A stretch of 64,000 nt of DNA from Rosenbergiella nectarea (GTDB lineage Bacteria; Pseudomonadota; Gammaproteobacteria; Enterobacterales; Enterobacteriaceae). The number at the start of each line of letters is the position of its first letter. Positions within the stretch are counted from its first letter, which is position 1. The DNA is taken from contig NZ_FOGC01000001.1 of assembly GCF_900111105.1 (NCBI RefSeq), positions 534,519 through 598,518 on the forward strand, in the 5' to 3' direction. Positions 17,947 to 26,920 of this stretch are shown piece by piece. A program made the position numbers and the translations under genes. The notes beneath the pieces are model-generated. The model did not search any database. It had not been told where the DNA came from and saw only the letters and a program-made list of their open reading frames with translations.

Positions 17947-20451
17947 ATGTCTGGGAATGATCGCGAACCCATAGGGCGTAAAGGAAAATCCACGCCAAAG
18001 GGTAAAAGCCCCCCGGCTTCACCACGCAATAAGAAATACCAAGACGATCCGGATAGCTATGATGATGAGGAGAATACGTCATTGCCTGCAACTAAAAAAC
18101 GCGGAAAAGCCCCGCGAAAAAGCCATAAAAGAAGTTGGCTAGGTCTACTACTGAAAATCATCTTAGTCATTGCTGTCATCTTAGCAGCATGGGGTGTTTA
18201 CCTTGACTCTGAAATTCGTCACCGGATTGATGGGCGAGTATGGGACCTGCCAGCGACGGTTTATGGGCGTATGGTCAGTCTTGAGCCAGGCATGCCGTTC
18301 GATCGCAAAGATATGGTCGCCTTGCTTGAAGGAACACAATACCGTCAGGTAACAAAAATTACTCGTCCCGGCGAGTTCTCTGTTAAAGGGAATAGTATTG
18401 AGTTGTTACGCCGACCTTTCGATTTCCCAGAGGGCAAGGAAGGCCAAATTCATACTCAATTGAATTTTGAAGACGGTGAGCTTAGCGAGATCAAAAACCT
18501 CGATACCGGTCGTGATTTTGGTTATTTCCGTCTCGATCCGCGATTAATCACCATGATGCAATCACCGAATGGTGAACAGCGGCTGTTTGTTCCTCGTGCT
18601 GGGTTCCCGGATCTCCTCGTGGATACGTTGGTTGCGACAGAAGATCGCCATTTCTATGAGCATGATGGTATCAGCCTCTACTCAATCGGACGCGCTTTCG
18701 TTGCGAACCTTACTGCAGGACGTGCCGTGCAAGGGGGGAGTACCCTGACTCAGCAATTGGTTAAAAACTTATTCTTAACCAATCAACGCTCACTGTGGCG
18801 TAAAGTGCGCGAAGCCTACATGGCCGTGATAGTTGATGCACGCTATAGCAAAGATCGGATTCTGGAACTTTACCTTAATGAGGTCTATTTAGGCCAAGCG
18901 GGTAATGACCAAATTCGTGGGTTCCCGCTAGCAAGCTTATATTACTTTGGCCGTCCAGTTGATGAACTGAGTCTTGATCAGCAAGCGCTGTTAGTCGGTA
19001 TGGTAAAAGGGGCTTCGCTTTACAACCCTTGGCGTAATCCGAAATTAGCGTTAGAGCGTCGTAACTTGGTGCTGCGTTTACTGCAACAGCAGAAAGTCAT
19101 TAACCAAGAACTCTACGATATGCTCTCGGCGCGACCATTAGGGGTTCAGCCTAAAGGCGGTGTGATCACTCCTCAGCCAGCGTTTATGCAAATGGTTCGC
19201 AATGAACTGCAGCAAAAGCTTGGGGATAAGGTACAAGATCTCTCGGGCGTGAAAATTTTCACCACGCTTGATCCTATCTCGCAAGATGCAGCCGAAAAAG
19301 CGGTTGAAGAAGGGATCCCGGTTTTACGCAAACAACGTCGTCTCGCCGATTTGGAAACAGCAATGGTCGTTGTGGACCGTTTCAGCGGCGAAGTGCGCGC
19401 CATGGTTGGGGGAGCAAACCCTCAGTTTGCCGGGTATAACCGTGCGATGCAGGCGCGTCGTTCTATTGGTTCTTTAGCTAAGCCCGCGACCTACCTCACC
19501 GCATTAAGCCAGCCACAGCAGTATCGTTTGAACAGTTGGATCGCTGACCAACCCTTAGCGTTAAAACAACCCAACGGGCAGGTGTGGCGTCCAGAAAACG
19601 ATGATCACCAGTTCAGCGGTAAAGTCATGCTGGTGGATGCACTGACCCGCTCGATGAACGTCCCTACGGTTAACTTAGGAATGTCATTAGGGCTTAAAAA
19701 TGTGGTAGAAACTTGGACGAAGCTCGGTGTCAGCCAAGATCAGTTATCACCTGTTCCCGCGATGTTACTGGGGGCGCTGAACCTGACTCCGGTCGAGGTC
19801 GCTCAGGCCTTCCAAACGATCGCAAGCGGAGGTAACCGTGCGACATTATCGGCAGTGCGTTCTGTGATCTCCGAAGATAACAAGGTGCTGTATCAGAGCT
19901 ATCCTCAAGCACAGCAGGTAGAGCCGCCAGAAGCTGCTTATCTGACGCTTTACTCCATGCAGCAAGTGGTCGATCACGGTACCGCTCATGCATTAGGCAG
20001 TCAATACAACACCATGCACTTAGCCGGTAAAACGGGTACCACCAATAACTTGGTCGATAGCTGGTTTGCGGGGATAGATGGTAAAGAAGTCGCCATTACG
20101 TGGATTGGTCGCGATAATAACCAATCGACCCGTCTCTACGGGGCTAGCGGTGCGATGCAAATTTACCGTCGCTATCTTGCCAGCCAACCGCCAACGCCTT
20201 TACAGCTGACGCCTCCGGATGATGTATCGATGATGCCTGTCGACTCTGCAGGGAATTTTGTCTGTAATACCGGCAGCACCACCTGGCGTAGCTTGCCAGT
20301 ATGGACCGCTGATCCGACTGCACTGTGTCAGCAACAACAGCAACAGGTTGAGCAACAGCAGCAGCAGTTACAGCAGCAACAACAGCAAGAACAACAAGGC
20401 AGCCAAAGTAATAGTGTTGCGGGTTGGATAAAAGATATGTTTGGTCACTAA
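17947..20451 (+). CDS. mrcB: Penicillin-binding protein 1B with a glutamine-rich tail
   Basis: This bifunctional peptidoglycan synthase polymerises lipid II and cross-links stem peptides. It has 834 residues. It has a charged cytoplasmic tail, one transmembrane segment at about 64-86, a UB2H domain, the GT51 glycosyltransferase with catalytic Glu232 in ATEDRHFYEHDG, and the transpeptidase with Ser509 and Lys512 in SLAK, an SMN motif and KTGTT. The start MSGNDREPIGRKGK equals the family; an ATG nine codons earlier is rejected. Near the C-terminus (nt 20329-20400) runs of 4-6 glutamines are broken by single Val, Glu and Leu residues, more regular than the E. coli tail. It ends with the typical GWIKDMFG. 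Confidence 0.96.
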   Translation: MSGNDREPIGRKGKSTPKGKSPPASPRNKKYQDDPDSYDDEENTSLPATKKRGKAPRKSHKRSWLGLLLKIILVIAVILAAWGVYLDSEIRHRIDGRVWDLPATVYGRMVSLEPGMPFDRKDMVALLEGTQYRQVTKITRPGEFSVKGNSIELLRRPFDFPEGKEGQIHTQLNFEDGELSEIKNLDTGRDFGYFRLDPRLITMMQSPNGEQRLFVPRAGFPDLLVDTLVATEDRHFYEHDGISLYSIGRAFVANLTAGRAVQGGSTLTQQLVKNLFLTNQRSLWRKVREAYMAVIVDARYSKDRILELYLNEVYLGQAGNDQIRGFPLASLYYFGRPVDELSLDQQALLVGMVKGASLYNPWRNPKLALERRNLVLRLLQQQKVINQELYDMLSARPLGVQPKGGVITPQPAFMQMVRNELQQKLGDKVQDLSGVKIFTTLDPISQDAAEKAVEEGIPVLRKQRRLADLETAMVVVDRFSGEVRAMVGGANPQFAGYNRAMQARRSIGSLAKPATYLTALSQPQQYRLNSWIADQPLALKQPNGQVWRPENDDHQFSGKVMLVDALTRSMNVPTVNLGMSLGLKNVVETWTKLGVSQDQLSPVPAMLLGALNLTPVEVAQAFQTIASGGNRATLSAVRSVISEDNKVLYQSYPQAQQVEPPEAAYLTLYSMQQVVDHGTAHALGSQYNTMHLAGKTGTTNNLVDSWFAGIDGKEVAITWIGRDNNQSTRLYGASGAMQIYRRYLASQPPTPLQLTPPDDVSMMPVDSAGNFVCNTGSTTWRSLPVWTADPTALCQQQQQQVEQQQQQLQQQQQQEQQGSQSNSVAGWIKDMFGH

Positions 20452-20473
20452 GTTTAGTGGGCTAATGTTAAAT

Positions 20474-20500
20474 AAGCGCTGCCATGGCAGCGCTTTTTTT
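20474..20500 (+). terminator. Rho-independent terminator of mrcB
   Basis: The stem AAGCGCTGC/GCAGCGCTT with a 4-nt loop is followed by seven T. It sits between convergent mrcB and hemL. Confidence 0.9.
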
Positions 20501-20514
20501 ATCTCAACGACCGT

Positions 20515-21798
20515 TTAAGCTAATTTCGCAAAGCTACGGCGGGCCGCTTCGATTGTGCGATCGATATCTTCTTCACTGTGTGCCAGTGACATAAAGCCCG
20601 CCTCAAAGGCTGAAGGGGCGAAGTAGACACCTTCTTCTAACATCAGATGGAAGAATTGCTTAAAGCGCTCGGTATCGCAACGGGTCACATCCGCGTAACA
20701 GGTGACGTCTTTATCTTCGGTGAAGAACAGGCCGAACATCGCGCCAACCTGATTGGTAACTAACGGAATAGCGTGTTGCTCAGCCACACGCTGAAGTCCG
20801 GCGCAAAGGCGTTCAGTCAGTGAGGTCAGTGTGCTATGAACACCAGGCTGTGAGAGCTGTTTTAAGCATGCATAGCCTGCTGCCATGGCGATAGGGTTAC
20901 CTGAAAGCGTACCCGCTTGATAAACCGGTCCTAACGGGGCAAGAGCTTCCATCACTTCTTTACGACCGCCGAATGCCCCGACGGGCATACCGCCGCCGAT
21001 GATTTTACCTAGGCAGGTAAGATCTGGCGTGACATTGTAATACGCTTGGGCGCCGCCTAAGGCAACTCGAAAGCCGGTCATCACTTCGTCAATAATGAAT
21101 AGTGCACCGAACTCATCACATAAATCACGTAGGCCTTGTAGGAAACCCGGTTGTGGAGGAATGCAGTTCATATTTCCTGCGACGGGTTCTACAATCACAC
21201 AAGCAATATCGTCCGGGTATTGTTCAAAGGCTTGGCGAACGGAATCGAGATCGTTATAGGTACAAGTTAAGGTATGACGTACTACATCCGCCGGTACACC
21301 TGGAGAATTAGGTTGTCCGAGTGTTAGGGCGCCGGAACCGGCCTTAACGAGTAAGTGGTCGGCGTGTCCGTGATAACAACCTTCGAATTTGATTAGCTTA
21401 TCGCGCTGGGTATAGCCGCGTGCCAAACGGATAGCACTCATAGTGGCCTCTGTTCCAGAGTTCACCATACGCACCATATCCATTGAGGGGACCAGCTCAC
21501 AGACGAGTTCCGCCATTTTGACTTCCATTTCGGTGGGCGCACCGAAACTTAAGCCACGTTCAGCTGCTTGGATGACAGCATTACGGATTTCCGCGTTATT
21601 GTGCCCCAGCACCATTGGTCCCCATGAGCCGATATAGTCTATGTAGGCTTTACCATCCGCATCATAGATATAGGCACCCTCTGCACGCTCGATAAACAGA
21701 GGTGTGCCGCCAACCCCTGAAAACGCACGAACCGGTGAGTTAACGCCACCCGGAATAACGGATTGGGCTTCTTTAAAAAGTGCTTCAGACTTATTCAT
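20515..21798 (-). CDS. hemL: Glutamate-1-semialdehyde 2,1-aminomutase
   Basis: HemL converts glutamate-1-semialdehyde to 5-aminolevulinate in the C5 pathway of haem synthesis, using pyridoxal phosphate. It has 427 residues. The aminotransferase class-III signature is complete, with the catalytic Lys in [14 protein letters not shown] and the cofactor-binding stretches [15 protein letters not shown] and [10 protein letters not shown]. The ATG at 21798 has AGGA upstream. It is divergent from erpA. The fhuACDB genes on one side and clcA on the other, seen in E. coli, are missing. Confidence 0.97.
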   Translation of the reverse strand: MNKSEALFKEAQSVIPGGVNSPVRAFSGVGGTPLFIERAEGAYIYDADGKAYIDYIGSWGPMVLGHNNAEIRNAVIQAAERGLSFGAPTEMEVKMAELVCELVPSMDMVRMVNSGTEATMSAIRLARGYTQRDKLIKFEGCYHGHADHLLVKAGSGALTLGQPNSPGVPADVVRHTLTCTYNDLDSVRQAFEQYPDDIACVIVEPVAGNMNCIPPQPGFLQGLRDLCDEFGALFIIDEVMTGFRVALGGAQAYYNVTPDLTCLGKIIGGGMPVGAFGGRKEVMEALAPLGPVYQAGTLSGNPIAMAAGYACLKQLSQPGVHSTLTSLTERLCAGLQRVAEQHAIPLVTNQVGAMFGLFFTEDKDVTCYADVTRCDTERFKQFFHLMLEEGVYFAPSAFEAGFMSLAHSEEDIDRTIEAARRSFAKLA

Positions 21799-21916
21799 GA
21801 CAAATTCCTGCCTAACAGAGAAAGAATACCCTACAGTGTAATGGAAAACCCCCCATGCTGTTAATGGCAGGATGAACGATGGGGCTTATCACGGCACGGT
21901 CGGTTTAGTTGTAGGC

Positions 21917-21945
21917 TTGATTGCGAAGCTATGCTGACTGATAAT
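21917..21945 (+). promoter_or_regulatory. Candidate promoter of erpA
   Basis: TTGATT (21917-21922) and GATAAT (21940-21945) are 17 bp apart, a good sigma-70 match. E. coli erpA is controlled by IscR, but I could not confidently identify an IscR site here. Confidence 0.5.
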
Positions 21946-21991
21946 AGAGAAATAAGGTTGTAAGTTGACCCTCTCTTTTTGGAGCAGAATA

Positions 21992-22339
21992 ATGAGCGAT
22001 GACGTGGCCAATGTGCCGTTACAATTTACCGACGCAGCGGCGAATAAGGTCAAAACCTTAGTTGCCGATGAAGAGAATCCAGAACTGAAATTACGGGTGT
22101 ATATAACCGGTGGGGGCTGCAGTGGTTTCCAATACGGATTTACGTTTGACGATAAAGTGAACGATGGCGATATGACCATTGAGAAACAAGGCGTAGCTTT
22201 AGTGGTCGATCCAATGAGTCTACAATATTTAGTCGGCGGATCTGTCGATTATACCGAAGGCCTTGAAGGAGCTCGTTTTATCGTCACCAACCCTAATGCT
22301 AAAACCACCTGCGGGTGCGGCTCCTCCTTCAGCGTTTAA
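21992..22339 (+). CDS. erpA: Iron-sulfur cluster insertion protein ErpA
   Basis: ErpA is an A-type carrier that delivers Fe-S clusters to apo-proteins, notably the isoprenoid enzymes IspG and IspH. It has 115 residues with the three ligand cysteines at 43 (GGGCSGFQ), 108 and 110 (TTCGCGSSF). The ATG at 21992 has GGAG 7-8 nt upstream and starts MSDDVA as in E. coli. Confidence 0.97.
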   Translation: MSDDVANVPLQFTDAAANKVKTLVADEENPELKLRVYITGGGCSGFQYGFTFDDKVNDGDMTIEKQGVALVVDPMSLQYLVGGSVDYTEGLEGARFIVTNPNAKTTCGCGSSFSV

Positions 22340-22350
22340 GCTTTTTCCCG

Positions 22351-23256
22351 TTAATTTACCAAGCTTAATGTGTGTAACGCATTAAGCACGGCCTGAATTT
22401 TCGGGGAAGATTGCTGTGCGGCTTTATAGCGTAAGGTTAAGGGTAATCCCTCCAGTTTGACCTGCGGCAGAATTAACACCAGTTCCCCTCGTTCTAACTT
22501 TTCTTTAATTAACCAGTAGGGCAGCTGTGCAACGCCGATCCCATGGCTGACTGCCATTAAGTGTGCGTCAGTATTGTTAACGATCAACCGGTAGTGAGAA
22601 GGGTGCCAAGCTTGTGGAGGGTTATCCGTAGGGATAATCCACGGTTTCATTTGCCCGTTCTGTGCTTGATAGCCAACGATATGTTGGGCGCAAAGGTCGC
22701 TTAGTGTAGCCGGCATACCGTATTCTTTAATAAAGCTAGGGCTTGCACAAAAAACCATCTTTTCATAGCCAAAATGCTGAAAGCCTTCCTGTATAGCTAA
22801 AGGGATCCCCCCACCGATTCGCACCGCGATATCGATCTTCTCTTGTTCAAGCTCAAGTAATGTATCCGAGAAATGTAACGTCAGACGTAATTCAGGATAG
22901 CGTTGCATCAGGGAACAGAGTATCGGCAGCACCACAACTTTTCCAAAGGTCTCCGGAAGGGCGAGGGCAACTTTCCCAGTCGGTAAATCTTGGCTGAGTT
23001 GTAAAGCCGTCTCGGTCTCAGTTAGCTGGCGGAGGATCTGTAAACAGGTTTCGTAATAGGTATTGCCCGCATCGGTGAGCTGCAACGTTCGAGTCGTTCG
23101 CTCAAACAACCGACATGCTAACCGTTGCTCTAATGCTTGAATTGCCTTACTGATTGCCGACGGTGAGAGATGTAGGCGTTTTCCTGCCTCAGTAAAGCTA
23201 CCTGTTTGCACACAAGCGATGAATTGATGAATATTTTTGAAACGTTGATCATGCAT
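22351..23256 (-). CDS. LysR family transcriptional regulator
   Basis: This 301-residue protein has an N-terminal winged helix-turn-helix (residues about 6-65, with GSFTEAGKRLHLSPSAISKAIQALE) and a periplasmic-binding-protein-like effector domain (about 90-295). It belongs to the CrgA/DsdC-like branch common in accessory loci; I do not recognise a named orthologue. It is divergent from the SDR gene with a 98-bp gap holding a T-N11-A dyad, the classical arrangement for a LysR protein controlling its neighbour. The inducer is unknown. The Shine-Dalgarno before the ATG is weak. The pair occupies the place of yadS-btuF in E. coli. Confidence 0.9.
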   Translation of the reverse strand: MHDQRFKNIHQFIACVQTGSFTEAGKRLHLSPSAISKAIQALEQRLACRLFERTTRTLQLTDAGNTYYETCLQILRQLTETETALQLSQDLPTGKVALALPETFGKVVVLPILCSLMQRYPELRLTLHFSDTLLELEQEKIDIAVRIGGGIPLAIQEGFQHFGYEKMVFCASPSFIKEYGMPATLSDLCAQHIVGYQAQNGQMKPWIIPTDNPPQAWHPSHYRLIVNNTDAHLMAVSHGIGVAQLPYWLIKEKLERGELVLILPQVKLEGLPLTLRYKAAQQSSPKIQAVLNALHTLSLVN

Positions 23257-23289
23257 ATTTGTGAATTCTATTCAAAAGTAGCGTGAAAT

Positions 23290-23304
23290 CTTACCTGAGA
23301 TAAG
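23290..23304. promoter_or_regulatory. Possible LysR operator between the divergent pair
   Basis: CTTACCTGAGATAAG is a dyad with 6 of 7 pairs matching. It contains a T-N11-A core and lies between the two divergent start codons. Confidence 0.4.
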
Positions 23305-23354
23305 CATTTAATTCTCGACTAAGCTAGAGGGATAGGCAAAATTTTGGAGGTTGT

Positions 23355-24440
23355 ATGCAAAAAAAAGCACTTATCATTGGTTGTAGTGGCATAACAGGCA
23401 GCGCTCTCGCTGTGGAATTACGACAACAAGGGTGGGAAGTAACCGGACTCTCTCGCGGTCATTCGGCTCTGCCACAAGGGGTTAAAGGGCTGACTGCCGA
23501 TCTCACTTCTGCGGAACAAGTCGCTGCCGCGCTCCGTGAGCAGCATCCGGATGCGGTATTTTTCACTGTGTGGTCTCGTCAAGAGAATGAGAAGGAAAAT
23601 ATACGCGTAAATGGAGCAATTGTTCGACATGTCATCGATGCGTTAGGCGATCGCTTATCGAGCAGCCACGTGGCACTGGTTACAGGACTCAAACATTATC
23701 TGGGGCCTTTCGAGGCTTACGGCGCGGCCGAAACAGTGATTACTCCTTTTAGAGAAGAACAACCGCGCCAACCTGTCGATAATTTTTATTATGCGCAGGA
23801 GGATGAGATTTTTGCAGGGGCCGAACGCTATGGTTACCGCTGGAGCGTACATCGTCCACATACGGTGATTGGTGCTGCCCAAGGTAATGCCATGAATATG
23901 GGGCAGACTCTCGCGGTTTATGCGGCACTCTGCCGTGAACAAGGATGGCCTTTTATTTTCCCGGGCTCTCCTGAGCAATGGCAAGGAGTATCTGATGTCA
24001 CCGATGCAGGGATCTTGGCCCGACAACTCGTCTGGTCCACCGACGCAATCGATGCACAAAATGCAGCGTTTAATATCGTTAATGGCGAGCACTTTCGCTG
24101 GAAGTGGCTATGGCCGCGATTAGCGCATTATTTTGGTATTGAGCCGGCTGATTATTCGGGCAGCCCTACGCCACTCGACGCGCGAATGCAGCAGGCGAAT
24201 GCGCAACAATTGTGGGTGGCGTTAGCGGAAAAATATCAGTTGGAGACGAAAGAGATTGATAAGCTCGCTTCATGGTGGCATACCGATGCGGATCTTGGTC
24301 GACCTTTTGAGGCGTTCACCGATATGACAAAAAGTCGTTTGGCGGGTTTCACGGATTATCAGTCGACAGAACAGAGTTTCTATAAATTATTCGACCAATT
24401 GATCGATAAAAAGATCATTCCTGACTTTAAAAGACGTTGA
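23355..24440 (+). CDS. SDR family oxidoreductase, PRISE-like (progesterone 5-beta-reductase/iridoid synthase type)
   Basis: This 361-residue cytosolic protein has an N-terminal Rossmann motif GCSGITG (9-15). It carries the two hallmarks of the PRISE family: TGLKHYLGPF with the catalytic-type Lys113, and NFYY at 143-146 followed by an acidic pair, with the catalytic-type Tyr. Plant PRISE enzymes reduce enones such as progesterone or 8-oxogeranial with NADPH. Bacterial homologues have been described as enone reductases or left unassigned, so the natural substrate is not predictable here. The start has a strong GGAGG. A terminator follows. Likely controlled by the divergent LysR regulator. Confidence 0.88.
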   Translation: MQKKALIIGCSGITGSALAVELRQQGWEVTGLSRGHSALPQGVKGLTADLTSAEQVAAALREQHPDAVFFTVWSRQENEKENIRVNGAIVRHVIDALGDRLSSSHVALVTGLKHYLGPFEAYGAAETVITPFREEQPRQPVDNFYYAQEDEIFAGAERYGYRWSVHRPHTVIGAAQGNAMNMGQTLAVYAALCREQGWPFIFPGSPEQWQGVSDVTDAGILARQLVWSTDAIDAQNAAFNIVNGEHFRWKWLWPRLAHYFGIEPADYSGSPTPLDARMQQANAQQLWVALAEKYQLETKEIDKLASWWHTDADLGRPFEAFTDMTKSRLAGFTDYQSTEQSFYKLFDQLIDKKIIPDFKRR

Positions 24441-24497
24441 GTTAATGTGAGTTTTAACCGCTGTTTTGTGAACTAGCGTAAAGTTTTATAGAGAATA

Positions 24498-24524
24498 AAT
24501 CCCGCGCTCAGCGGGATTTTTTTC
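24498..24524. terminator. Bidirectional terminator between the SDR gene and mtnN
   Basis: The stem AAATCCCGC/GCGGGATTT with a 5-nt loop has A on one side and seven T on the other. It serves both convergent genes. Confidence 0.88.
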
Positions 24525-24528
24525 GAGG

Positions 24529-25221
24529 TTAGCCGAGCTTCTTAACAATGGCTTCGACCAGCAACGAGGACTGTTGTGCTGCAATCGTCAGGAATTCATC
24601 AAAGCTTAAATGGGAGGCTTGATCGGCCACATCGGAGATAGAACGGACGACGACGAAAGGTGTCGCGAATTGATGGCAGACATGGCCTATCGCAGTGGCT
24701 TCCATCTCCACTGCAATGGCTTGAGGGAAGGTGGAGCGAATACGAGTCAAGGTTTCCGCCCCATTCACAAATGCATCGCCACTGACGACTAGGCCCGTGA
24801 CAGTGTGCAAGGCTAAGTCAGCCGCGCATGTTTTTACTGTAGAGATAAGATTCTGATCGGCTTGGAAAGCCGCTGGACAGCCAGCCATTTGACCAAGCTC
24901 GTAACCGAATGCGGTGACGTTCGCATCGTGATAGCGCACTTCACTGGACACTACGATATCACCAATGTTAAGGCTACTCTCTAAGCCGCCTGCTGAGCCG
25001 GTATTGATGATCACATCAGGTTTACAGAGTTGAAGTAACAATGTTGTCCCTAGCGCGGCAGACGTTTTACCAATTCCTGATTTTAATAGCGCAATGTCGA
25101 CGCCATGCAGTTTACCTGTATAGATCTCACATCCTGCCAAACTGATCGTTTGGCGTTGTTCGATTTTTTCGCGGAGCAGCGTAACTTCTTGCTCCATCGC
25201 CCCGATAATGCCTATTTTCAT
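24529..25221 (-). CDS. mtnN: 5'-methylthioadenosine/S-adenosylhomocysteine nucleosidase
   Basis: MtnN hydrolyses MTA, S-adenosylhomocysteine and 5'-deoxyadenosine to free adenine, relieving product inhibition of methylation and radical-SAM enzymes. It has 230 residues. The active-site Glu lies in [10 protein letters not shown] and the catalytic Asp in [29 protein letters not shown] binds the ribose. The ATG at 25221 preceded by GGAAAGAC gives MKIGIIG, the family start; a 15-residue upstream extension is rejected. With speD/speE missing from their usual site, MTA from spermidine synthesis may be a smaller input, which is inference. Confidence 0.96.
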   Translation of the reverse strand: MKIGIIGAMEQEVTLLREKIEQRQTISLAGCEIYTGKLHGVDIALLKSGIGKTSAALGTTLLLQLCKPDVIINTGSAGGLESSLNIGDIVVSSEVRYHDANVTAFGYELGQMAGCPAAFQADQNLISTVKTCAADLALHTVTGLVVSGDAFVNGAETLTRIRSTFPQAIAVEMEATAIGHVCHQFATPFVVVRSISDVADQASHLSFDEFLTIAAQQSSLLVEAIVKKLG

Positions 25222-25316
25222 TGTCTTTCCTACTAAAACGGTGGATTCAATTATGTGAGTTAGCATAGTCTATCATGCTGTAAGAAGGAATTGATGTTGT
25301 CTAAGGGGTGGAGAGG

Positions 25317-26789
25317 GTGAGGATCAATTTTAAAGATAAGATTAGCGTTAAAAGGCCTTTTAATAACGGCCGTATTCCTGATACCGAAGAACAAATTAGT
25401 CGGGTATTTGAAAGCGATCGCGGGCGTATTATCCACTCTGCGGCATTACGTCGCTTACAGCAAAAAACGCAAGTCTTTCCCTTAGAACGCAACGCCTCCG
25501 TTCGCTCGCGGCTGACACACTCTCTTGAAGTCCAGCAGGCAGGACGCTATATCGCTCGTGAAATTTTATTGAAATTACAGCGGCAATCTGGACTTGAACA
25601 CTATGGCCTAGAAAATTTTGCCCGCAGTTTCGAGAGTTTAGTTGAGATGGCCTGTTTACTGCACGATGTGGGTAATCCGCCTTTTGGACACTTTGGCGAA
25701 GCGGCTTTGAAAGATTGGTTTCAGGAGCACTTAGCCGCGGGTATTCCCGGTATCACTAATGATGAACCCCACCTTACCTCACTGATAGCAAAGATTCGTA
25801 CCGACCTCAGCCATTTTGAGGGCAATGCACAGGGTATTCGCTTAGTACACACCATCTTGCAGCTCAATCTTAGCTATGCCCAAGTTGCCTGTATTATGAA
25901 GTACACGGCCCCGGCTTGGTGGCAGGGCGAAAAGCCGGAAGCCTACTCAACGTTGATGAAGAAACCGGGGTTTTACCTGTCGGAACAACCCTACATCAAT
26001 AAACTGAGACAGGAGACGCAACTTGCTGAGTTTCATCGCTTTCCTTTGACTTATATTATGGAAGCGGCAGACGATATTTCTTATTGTATCGCCGATTTAG
26101 ACGATGCGGTGGAGAAAGCGATTTTCAATGTTGATGCGCTATATGGGTATTTAGCCATGGAGTGGGGGGCTGTACAACATAATGATCTGTTTTCGCGCAC
26201 CGTAGAAGAAGCATGGAGTGAAGCGAAAACGAAGAAACGGCGGAGCAAGGGTGACCAATTTTTTATGTCCTTGCGCGTGCATGTGCAGCGGGAACTTGTC
26301 AAACATGCAGTGCAGCGTTTTATTGATCATTTACCCGCGATCTTTACAGGAAGCTTTAACCATGCGCTGCTTGAAGACGAAGGGGATGCAGGGCGACTAT
26401 TAGCGATGTTCAAGAAAGTGGCGCGTAAATATGTTTTCCGTCACTCGGAAGTGGAACAATTAGAGCTTCAAGGTTACCGGGTGATTAGAGGACTGTTGGA
26501 TATTTATCAACCGATGATGCTACTCTCCTATGATCATTTCCATCGACTGATCACCGAAGATGAATTGCCTGGCTACCCGATTGAAACACGGCTTTTTCAC
26601 CGCTTATCGGATAAACATTGCAAAGCGTATTGCCACCATGTGCAGCAGTGCCAACACTTCCCCCATTCAACCTTAATGTTGTGGGAACGCTATTACCGAT
26701 ATCGGTTGATACAAGATTATGTGAGTGGAATGACTGATCTTTATGCCTGGGAAGAATATCGCCGTCTGATGGCCGTGGATTTCGTCTAG
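25317..26789 (+). CDS. dgt: Deoxyguanosinetriphosphate triphosphohydrolase
   Basis: Dgt cleaves dGTP to deoxyguanosine and tripolyphosphate. It has 490 residues. The HD-domain metal ligands are visible as His68 (RLTHSLEVQ) and His116-Asp117 ([15 protein letters not shown]). The block [14 protein letters not shown] and the C-terminal [19 protein letters not shown] are typical. The GTG at 25317 was chosen over the GTG at 25308 because it aligns with the E. coli start and has AGGGG/GGAG upstream at usable distance. It is divergent from mtnN. Confidence 0.94.
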   Translation: MRINFKDKISVKRPFNNGRIPDTEEQISRVFESDRGRIIHSAALRRLQQKTQVFPLERNASVRSRLTHSLEVQQAGRYIAREILLKLQRQSGLEHYGLENFARSFESLVEMACLLHDVGNPPFGHFGEAALKDWFQEHLAAGIPGITNDEPHLTSLIAKIRTDLSHFEGNAQGIRLVHTILQLNLSYAQVACIMKYTAPAWWQGEKPEAYSTLMKKPGFYLSEQPYINKLRQETQLAEFHRFPLTYIMEAADDISYCIADLDDAVEKAIFNVDALYGYLAMEWGAVQHNDLFSRTVEEAWSEAKTKKRRSKGDQFFMSLRVHVQRELVKHAVQRFIDHLPAIFTGSFNHALLEDEGDAGRLLAMFKKVARKYVFRHSEVEQLELQGYRVIRGLLDIYQPMMLLSYDHFHRLITEDELPGYPIETRLFHRLSDKHCKAYCHHVQQCQHFPHSTLMLWERYYRYRLIQDYVSGMTDLYAWEEYRRLMAVDFV

Positions 26790-26840
26790 AAAGTGTCAAG
26801 AATTCAAATATTTTTTTACGTTTTTACAGGGAGTTGAGAA

Positions 26841-26869
26841 GGAACTAATTGGTATACATTCATTCTTAA
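26841..26869 (+). promoter_or_regulatory. Sigma-E-like promoter of degP
   Basis: GGAACTA (26841-26847), a 16-bp spacer and TCTTAA (26864-26869) fit the sigma-E consensus GGAACTT-N16-TCTGA. It lies about 50 bp before the degP ATG. E. coli degP is a classical sigma-E target. Confidence 0.65.
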
Positions 26870-26920
26870 GTGAGTCATCACAGCAATGATTTAGGATAGT
26901 AAAAATAAGAGAATCCGACT

